Source of the DNA: Coxiellaceae bacterium
GTDB taxonomy: Bacteria > Pseudomonadota > Gammaproteobacteria > Coxiellales > Coxiellaceae
Length of the DNA stretch: 64,000 nt
Assembly: GCA_029212885.1 (NCBI GenBank)
Contig: JARGPC010000001.1
Span: 837,651 to 901,650 of the forward strand
Reading direction: 5' to 3'
The notes beneath the pieces are model-generated. The model saw only the letters and a list, made by a program, of their open reading frames with translations, was not told where the DNA came from and did no database searches. Both the position numbers and the translations under genes were made by a program. Below, piece after piece: positions 42,377 through 51,425 of this stretch (position 1 is the stretch's first letter; the number at the start of each line of letters is the position of its first letter).

Positions 42377-44869
42377 TTATCGTAGGTCCGGATTATAGCC
42401 TGGAAGCGTATTCATAAACAAACGGTCTGTGTTCTTATTTGCGAGTGCCCCTAGGCCTTTCAGGCTGAGCTGGACATAATAGCCGGTTTGGTATGAGTTG
42501 CCGGTGCCGGGTGCGGGTATATTGTTCTGCCATAACCGGTCGGTGAGAAGGCGTAGGCTCCAGCAGCAGGTGTTATATTCGACGCCAAAGTAGTAACTCT
42601 CAGGGTGTTTATCCGTTAAGTTGTAATAGGCGTATGCAATGCCATTCCAGTGAGAGGTTAAAGGAAAGTAGGTGCCGCCAACCAAGTTGCTGTGGGTTTG
42701 TCTGCTAGGTATATCTACGGAGCCATCAGTTTCTCGTACGTAATTATATTGCAGTGAGAATAAGTGCGAATTATCACGAATGTAGTTAAACGTCACGCCA
42801 GCATTGTTGGTTTGTTTCGCGTTAGGGTCCCACGCCCACGTGGCTGTAGTCGACCAATGGTTGGCTGGGTTAAAGGTAACATCACTTACTATGGGCGAAA
42901 AGTTATTCGTGGTATGTGCGCAGTCCCTATTCAAGCAAACTTTGGGCTCGGCCATATAATAAATGGTACCGATATCGAAACGAAAGCGTTGTGAGCCATC
43001 ATAGGCATTGAGAAAGCGGCTGGTAAAGCCGAGGCTAAATTGATTGGCGTTTTGTATGCGATCATAGCCGGTAAAACGGTTGAGCGAGAATACTTGTGCA
43101 AATGAAAACGGCAAACTGTAGGTGTCAAAGTTTGGGATGTTGCTTTGGTTTTTATATGGTACATATAAATAGAACACTTGTGGTTCAAACGTTTCAATCA
43201 GGTGATGGCTACCAAAGTGCACGGATTTATCTAGGTAGATGCCTGTGTCGATGTCGATAATCGGTAAGGTGCGAGCGATGTTGCGGTCTTGGTATGGCAG
43301 TTGGTGCTGCACGACATAGTCGGTGTTGTCGATATAAATCGATGGCGTGACATAACCTGCTGCCCAATTAATAGGTATGCTAAAGCTGGGGCGTAAGTGT
43401 ATACGTTGGCCGACCGGCAAGTTTGGCACAAAGAAACTGTTGTAACCAAAATTGATTAGCGACGTAGACATATTAAAGTCTAGCCAGTTAGTAAGGGCCG
43501 GGTAATTGGCTGTGCTGTCTATTTCTGGAATACGTTGGTATTGATCAGACGTGACGGGTTGATTGATGGGGTGCAAGGTCTGGTAACCTTGGAACATCCC
43601 AGTGAATTCCCAGTGCTGGCCTTGATAATGCAAGTCTGCCTGGTTGAGTAATTGGTTGGCGGTGGCACCATTGGCCGTAATATCGAAATCTTTTAAATAA
43701 TAAGCGTCACTAACGCGATTAATATTAAAATCAGCTGACCAACCTTCAGAAAATATAGAGTGTTGGTTGATGGCAACCATCCAGCGGTTGTTGGTGTAGT
43801 TTCTAATTGCATTCAGGTAGGGTTGGTTTTCTGGTGAGTCTACAGTGGTGTCGAGTGTATCTTGCTTGAAAGTTTCAAAGGCTTTATCACCGGGTAAGTA
43901 GTTAGCAAAATAACGACCGCGCGTGGTGTTACTGAGAAAACGAAATTGACCATTTAACTGGAAGCCACGTTTGGTGAGTAAGCGTGGCGTAATGGTCATG
44001 TCGTAATTGGGTGCCATGTTCCAATAAATAGGCAGCGCAATATCAACGCCGGATGGTCCGGTGTGGCCAATGATGGGTGTTAATAACCCAGACTTTCTTT
44101 GCTTATTGATCGCAAAAGAAAAGTAGGGTGTATACAGTAATGGTATGTTGTGAAATTTTAAAACAACACCGTAAGCTTTGCCTTCGCCTTTATGTTTATC
44201 CAGGTGCATGCGTCGGGCATGAATCATCCAGGAAGGTTTGATGGGTGGGCATGTGGTGTATGAGGCGCGCCCGTATAAATCAATCACGCCATTGGCTCGA
44301 CGTTTGACTTGGTAAGCGCGTCCCCAGGCGCTTAAGTCATTATGCTTTTGGCCGTTATAGAGTACATGGTAGAGACCATCATCGAGTACTGATGAGCCAT
44401 CGCTTAAATCGAGGTAGGCGTGTTGGCTAACAATTAGCTTGTCTTTTTGTTGAAAGCGAACGTGTCCAAAAAGCTCGATAGCTGAAATCTTTCCATTGTC
44501 CGCATCGCGATAAATGTACGCCTTATCAGCATTTATTAAACGACCCGGTTGGGTAACTACTACGTTTTGTTGTAAAATTGAACGGCCGCTGGAGGAAAAA
44601 AGTGCTGGACCATCGGCAGTAACGGTTGTGGCATTATCCTCAACCCCTGTTGGCGTTGGGTTATCTACAATCAGCTTCGGCTCTTTGTAAGAGCCGCCAC
44701 AAATGTTGCCGCTATTTTCACTGGGAAGCCAACCGAGCATATCAGCAATTTGTTTTCCGCTCAGTACTTGAGGTGTTATGGTGCTTTTGTTAGCCTTGGG
44801 CGATGCAAGCGCAGTACCCACGTAAAACACGGCGGATAGCGCAATTAATTTGCAAAGCGCATGCTTCAT
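42377..44869 (-). CDS. lptD: LPS assembly outer-membrane protein LptD
   Basis: An 830-residue barrel that inserts lipopolysaccharide into the outer leaflet. The signal peptide is KLIALSAVFYVGTALA. An OstA-like periplasmic domain follows (LINADKAYIYRDADNGKISAIEL) and then the large barrel. Cys residues occur near position 57, at YTTCPPIK, and as a CC pair near the C-terminus (EYNTCCWSLRL), consistent with the disulfide bridging known in E. coli LptD. surA follows after 20 bases. The divergent amgK begins ~27-45 bases upstream. Confidence 0.95.
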   Translation of the reverse strand: MKHALCKLIALSAVFYVGTALASPKANKSTITPQVLSGKQIADMLGWLPSENSGNICGGSYKEPKLIVDNPTPTGVEDNATTVTADGPALFSSSGRSILQQNVVVTQPGRLINADKAYIYRDADNGKISAIELFGHVRFQQKDKLIVSQHAYLDLSDGSSVLDDGLYHVLYNGQKHNDLSAWGRAYQVKRRANGVIDLYGRASYTTCPPIKPSWMIHARRMHLDKHKGEGKAYGVVLKFHNIPLLYTPYFSFAINKQRKSGLLTPIIGHTGPSGVDIALPIYWNMAPNYDMTITPRLLTKRGFQLNGQFRFLSNTTRGRYFANYLPGDKAFETFKQDTLDTTVDSPENQPYLNAIRNYTNNRWMVAINQHSIFSEGWSADFNINRVSDAYYLKDFDITANGATANQLLNQADLHYQGQHWEFTGMFQGYQTLHPINQPVTSDQYQRIPEIDSTANYPALTNWLDFNMSTSLINFGYNSFFVPNLPVGQRIHLRPSFSIPINWAAGYVTPSIYIDNTDYVVQHQLPYQDRNIARTLPIIDIDTGIYLDKSVHFGSHHLIETFEPQVFYLYVPYKNQSNIPNFDTYSLPFSFAQVFSLNRFTGYDRIQNANQFSLGFTSRFLNAYDGSQRFRFDIGTIYYMAEPKVCLNRDCAHTTNNFSPIVSDVTFNPANHWSTTATWAWDPNAKQTNNAGVTFNYIRDNSHLFSLQYNYVRETDGSVDIPSRQTHSNLVGGTYFPLTSHWNGIAYAYYNLTDKHPESYYFGVEYNTCCWSLRLLTDRLWQNNIPAPGTGNSYQTGYYVQLSLKGLGALANKNTDRLFMNTLPGYNPDLR

Positions 44870-44913
44870 GTGAATGTTTTCTCCAGCTATATGCGATGAG
44901 TATGGTACCGGTT

Positions 44914-45891
44914 ATGACAGATTTATCAAGTAAACAACAAGTACAACATTGGTTAGCAGACCATTGTGCATTGCAGTTGACTGAGCTGCAAGATTTACCG
45001 CAGGTGATTAGTAGGCGTCACTACTACCGAGCGGTTACTCCGGCTCAAACGTATATAGTGACTGATGCGCGAGAAGTGCCCGAAAGTATTTTGAGCTTTG
45101 CTTCTTTAGGTGAATTATTAAAGAAAGTCGGTTGGTACACGCCGGAAGTTTTTCAGGTTGATAGCGATAACGGTTATTTACTGCAAGAAGATTTGGGTGG
45201 TTCGCATTGGTATGATCGCATGCAGCACCAGCTGGTGGCTAAAGATTATCAATTAGTGTTGGATGATTTAATTAAGTTACAAACCTTTCGTTTGCCTGCT
45301 GAGCAACACATTCCGAGTTTTGATTGGCAGATCTACCAAGTGCGGGCAGTGGATGGTGTGGATTACTATTTGTCTCAGCAGCATGGCAGTGAATTGAATC
45401 AGCAAGAGCGACAAGTGCTTGAGGCGTGTGTGGCGAGGTGTGTGGATATTTTACAGAACAGTCCTCAGGTTTTATGTCATCGTGACTTTCATAGCCGTAA
45501 CATTATGTTGAAAAGTGATCAGCAGATTGCGCATATCGATTTTCAAATGTTATGCATTGGGCCATTGAGCTATGACCTCGCATCTATTCTGCGTGATGCC
45601 TATGTTTGTTTGTCAGATGAGCTGGTTTTACAGCTGCTGTTAGGCTATTTTGAGCAGCTAAAATCGTGTGAGCATTTGGCAATGACCAGCTGGGATGAAT
45701 TTTTATTATGGTTTGATGCAGCGACCTTGCTTCGACACTTGCGTTGCATTGGTTTGTTTGCGCGCATGTCTGACCGAAGTTTGTATCGGCAAGCACGCGA
45801 TTATGCCGCGCAGTATTTGCAAATAGCTGCTGCGCGCCACGCTGTATTTGCTGATTTAGCACAATTATTGAGTGAAAAGGAAACGAATTGA
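44914..45891 (+). CDS. amgK: Anomeric sugar kinase AmgK (aminoglycoside phosphotransferase fold)
   Basis: In the AmgK-MurU recycling route this enzyme phosphorylates N-acetylmuramate or N-acetylglucosamine at C1. The kinase motifs are VLCHRDFHSRNIM (catalytic loop) and IAHIDFQMLCIGP (metal Asp). The length is ~325 residues from the ATG at 44914; ATGs at 44896 and 44902 are alternatives and none has a strong ribosome site. Its stop overlaps the TTG start of murU, fixing the pair as an operon. The lptD-amgK-murU arrangement is known in Pseudomonas and relatives. Confidence 0.9.
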   Translation: MTDLSSKQQVQHWLADHCALQLTELQDLPQVISRRHYYRAVTPAQTYIVTDAREVPESILSFASLGELLKKVGWYTPEVFQVDSDNGYLLQEDLGGSHWYDRMQHQLVAKDYQLVLDDLIKLQTFRLPAEQHIPSFDWQIYQVRAVDGVDYYLSQQHGSELNQQERQVLEACVARCVDILQNSPQVLCHRDFHSRNIMLKSDQQIAHIDFQMLCIGPLSYDLASILRDAYVCLSDELVLQLLLGYFEQLKSCEHLAMTSWDEFLLWFDAATLLRHLRCIGLFARMSDRSLYRQARDYAAQYLQIAAARHAVFADLAQLLSEKETN

Positions 45892-46574
45892 AAGCGATGA
45901 TTTTAGCCGCGGGTTGTGGCAAGCGTTTGGGCGGTATTACGCAGCGTATACCTAAGCCATTGGTTGAGGTGGGTGGCGAAACGTTGATTGCGCATCAAGT
46001 GCGTTGTTTAGTGCGTGCTGGCTTTAATGATATCGTGATTAATGTGTGTTATATGGCGTCATCGATTATTGAGGCGTTAGGTGATGGTAGTCGCTTCGGT
46101 GCCAATATTGAATATTCTTATGAGCATGAAGTGGGTGGTCTTGAAACGGGTGGGGGTGTTTATCAAGCACTGCCGCTATTAGGTGATGAGCCGTTCTTGG
46201 TAACTTCAGCCGATATTTATACCGATTTTCCATATGAGCATTTGTTGCAACCAATGAAGGCTGATGCGCACTTGGTGTTAGTGCCTAATCCGCCTTATCA
46301 CACAGAGGGTGACTTTGCTTTAGATGAGCAGGGTGCTATTACCTTGGAGGGTGATAAGCGCAACTATGCAGGTATTGGTGTTATAACGCGTGCGCTATTT
46401 GAAAATGTTACCGAGCGCAAATTTTCGATCAGTAGCCGTTTGATGCCAGCTATTCAAACACATAGCGTTACCGGTGAGCTGTATGAAGGTGCTTGGTTTA
46501 ATGTGGGTACGCCAGCCGAACTGGATGCATTGAATGCCTATGTGACTTCATCACAACGTAATAGTACGGCTTAG
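45888..46574 (+). CDS. murU: N-acetylmuramate-1-phosphate uridylyltransferase
   Basis: A 228-residue nucleotidyltransferase making UDP-MurNAc for peptidoglycan recycling, bypassing de novo synthesis. The N-terminus KAMILAAGCGKRLGG is the pyrophosphorylase motif, RIPKPLVEVGG follows, and VTSADIYTDFP carries the metal-binding Asp. The TTG at 45888 is chosen because AAAGGA precedes it at 6 bases and MKAMILAAG is the family's usual start; the ATG at 45897 lacks a site. The 3' end overlaps the convergent esterase gene by 24 bases. Confidence 0.93.
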   Translation: MKAMILAAGCGKRLGGITQRIPKPLVEVGGETLIAHQVRCLVRAGFNDIVINVCYMASSIIEALGDGSRFGANIEYSYEHEVGGLETGGGVYQALPLLGDEPFLVTSADIYTDFPYEHLLQPMKADAHLVLVPNPPYHTEGDFALDEQGAITLEGDKRNYAGIGVITRALFENVTERKFSISSRLMPAIQTHSVTGELYEGAWFNVGTPAELDALNAYVTSSQRNSTA

Positions 46575-47222
46575 CCACGACGACATATCTTTGATTTCAT
46601 CCAAGCACATTTCATGACCCATTGGGTATTGGTGCGTTGTTATGTTGTAGTCATGACGTTGTAATTCAGCAATGGTTAGCTCGGAAAGCACGTAAGGTAG
46701 CACGGGATCAAAAGTGCCATGTGCAATAAATAGCGGTGTCTGGTGGTTGGAATGATGTCTTTCAGCCTCCAGTAAGTCTGAAACGGGTAAGTAGCACGAC
46801 ATTGCCATAATGCCGCCCAAGGTTTTGGGATATCGTAAGCCAGTATGCAGTGCCATTGCGCCGCCCTGTGAAAATCCAGCTAAGATAATGTGATCGTTGG
46901 CGATGCCATTATTTATTTCCATATCGATTAGCGCTGTAATGGCTACAGCGGATAGTTGCACGCCGTCGGCATCTTGGTTGTCCAGTCGATCTAAATCATA
47001 AATGTCATACCACGCTGGCATGGGCATACCACCATTAATGGTGATCGGTTTGGTGGGGGCTTGCGGAAAGACAAAGCGTACGTTGGCATGCTCAGGTAGT
47101 TGCAATGCAGGCACAATGTCTTCAAAATCGTTTGCGGTGGCACCTAGACCATGCATCCAAATCACACTGTAATTGGCTGGCTGTTTAGGTTCGATAACAA
47201 AAGTTTGTAGTGGTGTATTCAT
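46551..47222 (-). CDS. Carboxylesterase/lysophospholipase, alpha/beta hydrolase
   Basis: An esterase of about 223 residues of the phospholipase/carboxylesterase family. VIWMHGLGATANDF is the oxyanion region, AGFSQGGAMALH the nucleophile elbow, HGTFDPVLPY the Asp and MGHEMC the His. It acts on short acyl esters or may depalmitoylate proteins. The ATG at 47222 fits the family; it lies 20 bases from the divergent lipoprotein gene. Confidence 0.9.
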   Translation of the reverse strand: MNTPLQTFVIEPKQPANYSVIWMHGLGATANDFEDIVPALQLPEHANVRFVFPQAPTKPITINGGMPMPAWYDIYDLDRLDNQDADGVQLSAVAITALIDMEINNGIANDHIILAGFSQGGAMALHTGLRYPKTLGGIMAMSCYLPVSDLLEAERHHSNHQTPLFIAHGTFDPVLPYVLSELTIAELQRHDYNITTHQYPMGHEMCLDEIKDMSSWLSRTITL

Positions 47223-47241
47223 AGCGAAGGAACATAACAAT

Positions 47242-47415
47242 ATGTGGAATAAATTACAATGGCTTGTTGGCGCGATAGTGGTGTTGGCAATGGTCGCGGG
47301 TTGTGGTCAATACGGTGCATTGTATATGCCGCCGCCGCCAGTAGCGAAAAACAAGGTCAAAAAGAGCGCTACCGCTCAGGTTAAGCAGGGTAAGCTGCCT
47401 CAAACTAAGGCGTGA
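47242..47415 (+). CDS. Small LptM-like lipoprotein
   Basis: A 57-residue lipoprotein. The signal segment LQWLVGAIVVLAMVAGC is a lipobox with Cys, and the mature start CGQYGALYMPPPP matches the LptM (YifL) pattern CGxxGxLYxP. LptM helps mature the LptD disulfides, which fits lptD being nearby. AAGGAACATAACA precedes the ATG. The tail is Lys/Ala-rich. Its 3' end overlaps the convergent Kdo hydroxylase gene by 16 bases. Confidence 0.8.
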   Translation: MWNKLQWLVGAIVVLAMVAGCGQYGALYMPPPPVAKNKVKKSATAQVKQGKLPQTKA

Positions 47416-48230
47416 TCGAGGTAGTTCTCGAGTAACGAAAGTGGCGATAGCTGTGGGTTTTGTAGCGAGCTAATGGGTAAATAAAATGTTTGAGCCAGCG
47501 TGTGTTGTCCATTTAAGCTGGCATGAGATACTTGATCAGTAAATGCCATCCAGCTGGATGCGGCGGGAAAATCGAAGCGCACGGGTTTAATCTGCTGTTG
47601 GTAGTCGTGGTCATTTTTCATCATGCGATTGAGTTGTAGCATAAAGTAGTCGTAGACGCTGCGTTTGCTGAGTAGCAATTTCAGTAAAAATGGTTTTTTA
47701 ATCTTTTTGGCAAAACGCTGCATCACTTGATTGAATGGTTCACCGACATGCCAGGTCTTGGTTTGACCGTCTGGGCTAATGTTGGTGTAGATGCGCAGTA
47801 TGCGCTTGCCATGTAACGGCGAGGTGCGAAATGAATCGATATGCAAGTTAACGTCACTGTGGCGTTGCGAACTGCGGCGATCAGCGGGAATAAAGCAGGT
47901 ATGACCTAATGAGATACGGTTTTCATATTGTGGAAATAACCGAGTGACCAACTGTTTGCTGTGGCTGCAGTAGCTACGTAATAATTGATACAGCTCATTC
48001 TTGTTTTTTTTGTGGCCCTTTAGCTGGTGATTGCGTGGATCATAATGCACGTAATGATTCTTACCCTTTAAGACTGGTTGTTCTAATAATATCTGCTGCG
48101 CCTGGCTCAGCTGGAACCCTAATTTCGGAAAGAATAGTACGTTTCCGTGCTCAAGGTCATTTAATAGGTTCAGGTTGGGCTGAACGAGGTCAGTCCACTG
48201 ATCGGTTTGGCAAGAAATTATGTCTGTCAT
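47400..48230 (-). CDS. Kdo hydroxylase family (KdoO-like) dioxygenase
   Basis: A ~276-residue Fe(II)/2-oxoglutarate dioxygenase that hydroxylates the Kdo sugar of lipid A core. The metal motif is LHIDSFRTSP (HxD), with a distal His in DQVSHASLNGQH and an Arg in KRILRIYTNISP. The ATG at 48230 (MTDIISC) is preferred; an upstream in-frame Met at 48257 is possible. It is convergent with the lipoprotein gene. Confidence 0.82.
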   Translation of the reverse strand: MTDIISCQTDQWTDLVQPNLNLLNDLEHGNVLFFPKLGFQLSQAQQILLEQPVLKGKNHYVHYDPRNHQLKGHKKNKNELYQLLRSYCSHSKQLVTRLFPQYENRISLGHTCFIPADRRSSQRHSDVNLHIDSFRTSPLHGKRILRIYTNISPDGQTKTWHVGEPFNQVMQRFAKKIKKPFLLKLLLSKRSVYDYFMLQLNRMMKNDHDYQQQIKPVRFDFPAASSWMAFTDQVSHASLNGQHTLAQTFYLPISSLQNPQLSPLSLLENYLDHALV

Positions 48231-48340
48231 GTTTAATTTATATCCGATGCAGCGCATTGAAGCAAGTAACGTTTACCAAGTTGCACAAAGCAGGGTAGCT
48301 GATTACAATGCCTGCCTTTCATTTGTCGGAGGGACACCGC

Positions 48341-49120
48341 ATGTTGCGCTGGATTTTACTGCCTTTATTACTTCTATGTACGTTGTCGGCGTGGGCTTCA
48401 ACGGAAGGCACTAAGTTGACTAAAAAGCAGGCTGAGCAAAAGTCTGAAGCGATTGATAAGTCACATTGGGATGGTACCAGTGCTTCGTTGGGAGCGAATG
48501 CTAACACGGGTAATACGCGTACAGCTACCATCAATGCTGGCTTGAATGCTCTGTATAAAAATGACCCCTGGTCAAATACTGCTAATTTCGCGGTGTTGTG
48601 GGGGAAAGCTGATGGCTCAGTCAATAAAGAGAAATTCACAGCGGTTGATCAATTAAATTATAGTTTTCATAAGGAAAATAAAAGTTTCTTCTTTATGAAT
48701 GGTGACTTTACCGCAGACCGTTTTAGCCCTTACAGTTACGTATTTGTTGGTGCGTCGGGTTATGGGCGTGATCTGTATCGTTCAAAAAAACTGATATTGA
48801 GCGCACAGGCAGGCCCGGGTTGGCGACGTAATGAAGTGCGTGAAAATGGTGACCCTAACAGTAATATTATTATTGTCACGCAGGCTAACTTAACATGGAA
48901 TGTGACTGATAAGGGGGTGTTTACTGAGTTGTTTCGTTATGACCTTGGTGCGCCTTTCGACTATATGCAGACCATTACCGCATTCCAGAATAAGATTATT
49001 GGAAATTTAGCAGTTCAGTTGTCGTTTGAACTGGATTATTACTCTAAAATTCCACCGAATAGTACGTTTACTCAGAAAACCGATACGATCAGTGCGGTAT
49101 CACTGGTATATAATTTCTAA
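48341..49120 (+). CDS. DUF481 outer-membrane protein
   Basis: A 259-residue exported protein of the DUF481 (YdiY-like) family. The signal peptide is RWILLPLLLLCTLSAWA. The mature part begins with a Lys-rich stretch, then SLGANANTGNTRTATINAGLN, and ends in SLVYNF with the terminal Phe of a beta-barrel. CGGAGGG lies 7 bases before the ATG at 48341, deciding the start over the earlier ATG at 48308. Function unknown. Confidence 0.88.
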   Translation: MLRWILLPLLLLCTLSAWASTEGTKLTKKQAEQKSEAIDKSHWDGTSASLGANANTGNTRTATINAGLNALYKNDPWSNTANFAVLWGKADGSVNKEKFTAVDQLNYSFHKENKSFFFMNGDFTADRFSPYSYVFVGASGYGRDLYRSKKLILSAQAGPGWRRNEVRENGDPNSNIIIVTQANLTWNVTDKGVFTELFRYDLGAPFDYMQTITAFQNKIIGNLAVQLSFELDYYSKIPPNSTFTQKTDTISAVSLVYNF

Positions 49121-49163
49121 CGAAATGATATAGTGGGTGAAGCGTAGCAGTTAAGGTGATGGC

Positions 49164-50006
49164 GTGACTTTTGAATTTCATAAATTGCACAGTCTAGGCA
49201 ATGACTTTGTTATTATTTTGGCAAAGCCTGATCAGGCGGTGTTTTCCACAGAATTAATACAGCAAGTAGCAGACCGTCACCGCGGTGTTGGTTTTGATCA
49301 ATTGATGTGGGTGTCAGCAGCGAGTGATAGCCAATTAGCTGATTATAATGTCCGCATCTTTAACAGTGATGGCAGCGAGTCTGGGCAATGTGTTAATGGC
49401 ATGCGTTCAGTGGGTTATTTACTGCAGCGACTGATTGATCAAGAAAAATCTTCATGGTTGTTGTGTGCTGGTGGTGTTGATTATACCGTGATGCAAACCG
49501 GTGAGCATGAATACGGTTTGCAGCTAGATGCGCCGATATTAACACCAAAAGATGTGCCGTTTACTGCAGACAAGCAGCAAGATTTATATGACCTAGCGTT
49601 GGCTAGTGATCTTGCCGTGCCAATAGGTGTCGTCAGTGTTGGTAACCCCCACGCCGTATGGCGCGTACAAAATGCTAATTCCGATGAAGCAAACGAAGTA
49701 GCTTATTCAATAGCAGAACATACGGCTTTTCCTCAAGGGGTCAATGTCGGTGTTTGTTATGTGAAGGCGGATGATCATATTTTTCTCCAGGTATTAGAGC
49801 GAGGCGCAGGTTGGACGCAAGCCTGTGGCAGTGGCGCAATTGCAGCGGCAACTGTGGCACGTATTAACCACTGGACTAATTCTAATACGGTTACGGTGAC
49901 TCAACCGGGCGGTGATGTAAAAGTTACTTGGCCTAGTGAGGGTTTAGCTGTTAGTATATGCGGTCCAGTCGTCTGGGTTTATAGTGGCGGATGGTGTGGT
50001 GACTAA
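49164..50006 (+). CDS. dapF: Diaminopimelate epimerase
   Basis: Converts LL- to meso-diaminopimelate for lysine and peptidoglycan. FHKLHSLGNDFVII is the N-terminal signature. The two catalytic Cys are in SGQCVNGMR and TQACGSGAIA. The length, 280 residues, is normal. The start is GTG at 49164. dksA follows after 91 bases with its own leader hairpin. Confidence 0.96.
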   Translation: MTFEFHKLHSLGNDFVIILAKPDQAVFSTELIQQVADRHRGVGFDQLMWVSAASDSQLADYNVRIFNSDGSESGQCVNGMRSVGYLLQRLIDQEKSSWLLCAGGVDYTVMQTGEHEYGLQLDAPILTPKDVPFTADKQQDLYDLALASDLAVPIGVVSVGNPHAVWRVQNANSDEANEVAYSIAEHTAFPQGVNVGVCYVKADDHIFLQVLERGAGWTQACGSGAIAAATVARINHWTNSNTVTVTQPGGDVKVTWPSEGLAVSICGPVVWVYSGGWCGD

Positions 50007-50026
50007 ATAGGGATGTTGCCATCAAC

Positions 50027-50062
50027 CAGTGGGAGACAGACATTGCGGACAATGTCTCACTG
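50027..50062 (+). promoter_or_regulatory. Leader hairpin upstream of dksA
   Basis: AGACATTG and CAATGTCT pair around CGGA, extended by CAGTG/CACTG across a 6-base bulge. It lies 36 bases before the dksA ATG, and might control it or end the dapF message. Confidence 0.5.
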
Positions 50063-50097
50063 TGGGATGTACACAAAATTTATGCAGGAGGTGCAAG

Positions 50098-50841
50098 ATG
50101 CCGAAAAAGACAACCACTAAATCTACCAGCAAAAAAAAGACGGCAAAAAAATCGACGGCACGTGCAAGCACGACAGCTGCTAAAAAGGCAACGGCAAAAA
50201 CAGCTAAGAAAGTAACTAAAAAAGTGACCAAAAAAGTCGCTAAGACAGTAACTAAGAAAGCGACAACTAAAAAGCCAGCTACTAAAAAAGCAACGACGGC
50301 AACACGAGCTACTAAATCAACGAAAAAAACTGTGAAGAAAAAGACTGTGACAAAAAAAGTAGCAACACCTAAAACAACAGCCAGTGCTGAAAATAAACCA
50401 GCAGTTCGTAAACGCCCAGTAAATGCGGCAGCCGGACCACTCGGTTTTACACCTTATGTAGAAAAAAAAGGTGAAGAATACATGGCCCCTGCTCATGTGG
50501 AACACTTCCGGAATATTTTGGAGCTCTGGAAGCGCCAATTAATGGAAGAAGTGGATAGCACGGTTGGTCATATGAAAGAAGATGATAACAACTATGCTGA
50601 TCCAGTTGATCGAGCTAGCATGGAAGCGGATTTTAACTTGGAATTACGCACACGTGACCGTGAACGCAAATTGATTCGTAAAATTGAATCTGTGATGGAT
50701 GATTTGGATCGTGGTGAATACGGTTATTGCGAAGATTGCGGTGCGGATATTGGTATTCGACGTTTGGAAGCGCGGCCGACTGCGACTAAGTGCATCGATT
50801 GCAAAACGTTTCAGGAAATCAAAGAAAAGCAAGGCGCTTAG
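50098..50841 (+). CDS. dksA: DksA with lysine/threonine-rich N-terminal extension
   Basis: RNA-polymerase-binding regulator that works with ppGpp. The C-terminal ~140 residues are a normal DksA: coiled-coil tip region DPVDRASMEADFNLELRTRD and the zinc finger CEDCGADIG...CIDC. Ahead of it, residues 1-105 are a histone-H1-like array of KKTTTKST/ATKKA units. The ATG at 50098 has AGGAGGTG 5 bases upstream, an almost perfect ribosome site, so the extension is truly translated. E. coli DksA (151 residues) lacks it. The extension should bind nucleic acid or polyphosphate non-specifically. Confidence 0.92.
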   Translation: MPKKTTTKSTSKKKTAKKSTARASTTAAKKATAKTAKKVTKKVTKKVAKTVTKKATTKKPATKKATTATRATKSTKKTVKKKTVTKKVATPKTTASAENKPAVRKRPVNAAAGPLGFTPYVEKKGEEYMAPAHVEHFRNILELWKRQLMEEVDSTVGHMKEDDNNYADPVDRASMEADFNLELRTRDRERKLIRKIESVMDDLDRGEYGYCEDCGADIGIRRLEARPTATKCIDCKTFQEIKEKQGA

Positions 50842-50851
50842 CAGTGCCATC

Positions 50852-50955
50852 AGCGGGCAATCTTGATTAAAACCCCTTCTTGGAAAACTCCTCATGTATT
50901 ACCTATACATTCCGGGTTATTCCAAGAAGGGGTTTGAATCAACCTTACCTCGCTG
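50852..50955 (+). repeat. Arm-variable long inverted repeat, copy 2
   Basis: Arms of 23 bases (50863-50885 and 50920-50942; TTGATTAAAACCCCTTCTTG and complement) pair at 22 of 23 positions around a 34-base loop that contains ATGTATTA, a small ATGTAT/ATACAT hairpin and CCG. Borders AGCGGGCAATC and CCTTACCTCGCTG match copy 1 at 36706, but the arms are unrelated. It begins 11 bases after the dksA stop. Confidence 0.85.
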
Positions 50956-51122
50956 CTAACACTGCTAAGTAGTTACCCTATCATTTCTGGCCCGGGTCCT
51001 TGCCTGGGGCAGGCTTTGACCAGGAATCCATGTGTTGATAGTGTCATCCCGGCCCCGAAATTTGTCATCCCGGCCTCCGAGCCGGGATCCAGAAACAAGG
51101 CTAACACTGCTAAGTAGTTACC
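50955..51122. repeat. Diverged tandem duplication with nested repeats
   Basis: GCTAACACTGCTAAGTAGTT occurs at 50955 and 51100, and the text after each copy remains similar (TCATTTCTGG / TCATTCCTGG, GGAATCCATGTG / GGAACCCATGTG). The first copy carries an extra CCCGGGTCCTTGCCTGGGG hairpin and GTCATCCCGG units at 51043-51092. No coding frame is visible in this 324-base gap. Confidence 0.75.
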
Positions 51123-51164
51123 TCGTCATTCCTGGCTTGATTAGGAACCCATGTGCTGATGGTG

Positions 51165-51425
51165 TCATCCCGGCTCCTGTGTAGGATTAACTAATTTAAG
51201 CATTTCGTTGATATCGTCGAAATCATATTGGTTGAAGCCACGTTCGGCAAAGTTTACTTTGAAGTGTTCTTCCATAAGCGCAGCCAATTCTACAATGTGC
51301 AAAGAATCTAGTCGCCTAGTGAGAACCAGTGAATCACTATCGGAAAATTGTGCATCGTCTTCAGTGCGGTCTAAAATGTTTTTAACCAATGCTCTAATTT
51401 GGCTGCGTGCTTCAGCTTCGTTCAT
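51165..51425 (-). CDS. Acyl carrier protein (DltC-like)
   Basis: An 86-residue carrier protein. The phosphopantetheine Ser is in RLDSLHIVELAALMEEHF. It overlaps the MBOAT-like gene by 4 bases and is last in an operon with an adenylating enzyme, so it is more likely a D-alanyl (or other amino acid) carrier than the fatty-acid AcpP. Its stop lies in a GTCATCCCGG-type repeat region. Confidence 0.85.
   Translation of the reverse strand: MNEAEARSQIRALVKNILDRTEDDAQFSDSDSLVLTRRLDSLHIVELAALMEEHFKVNFAERGFNQYDFDDINEMLKLVNPTQEPG

Noticed and set aside
42377..44869. Internal opposite-strand frames within lptD
   Set aside because: They are antisense shadows of a strongly coding gene.
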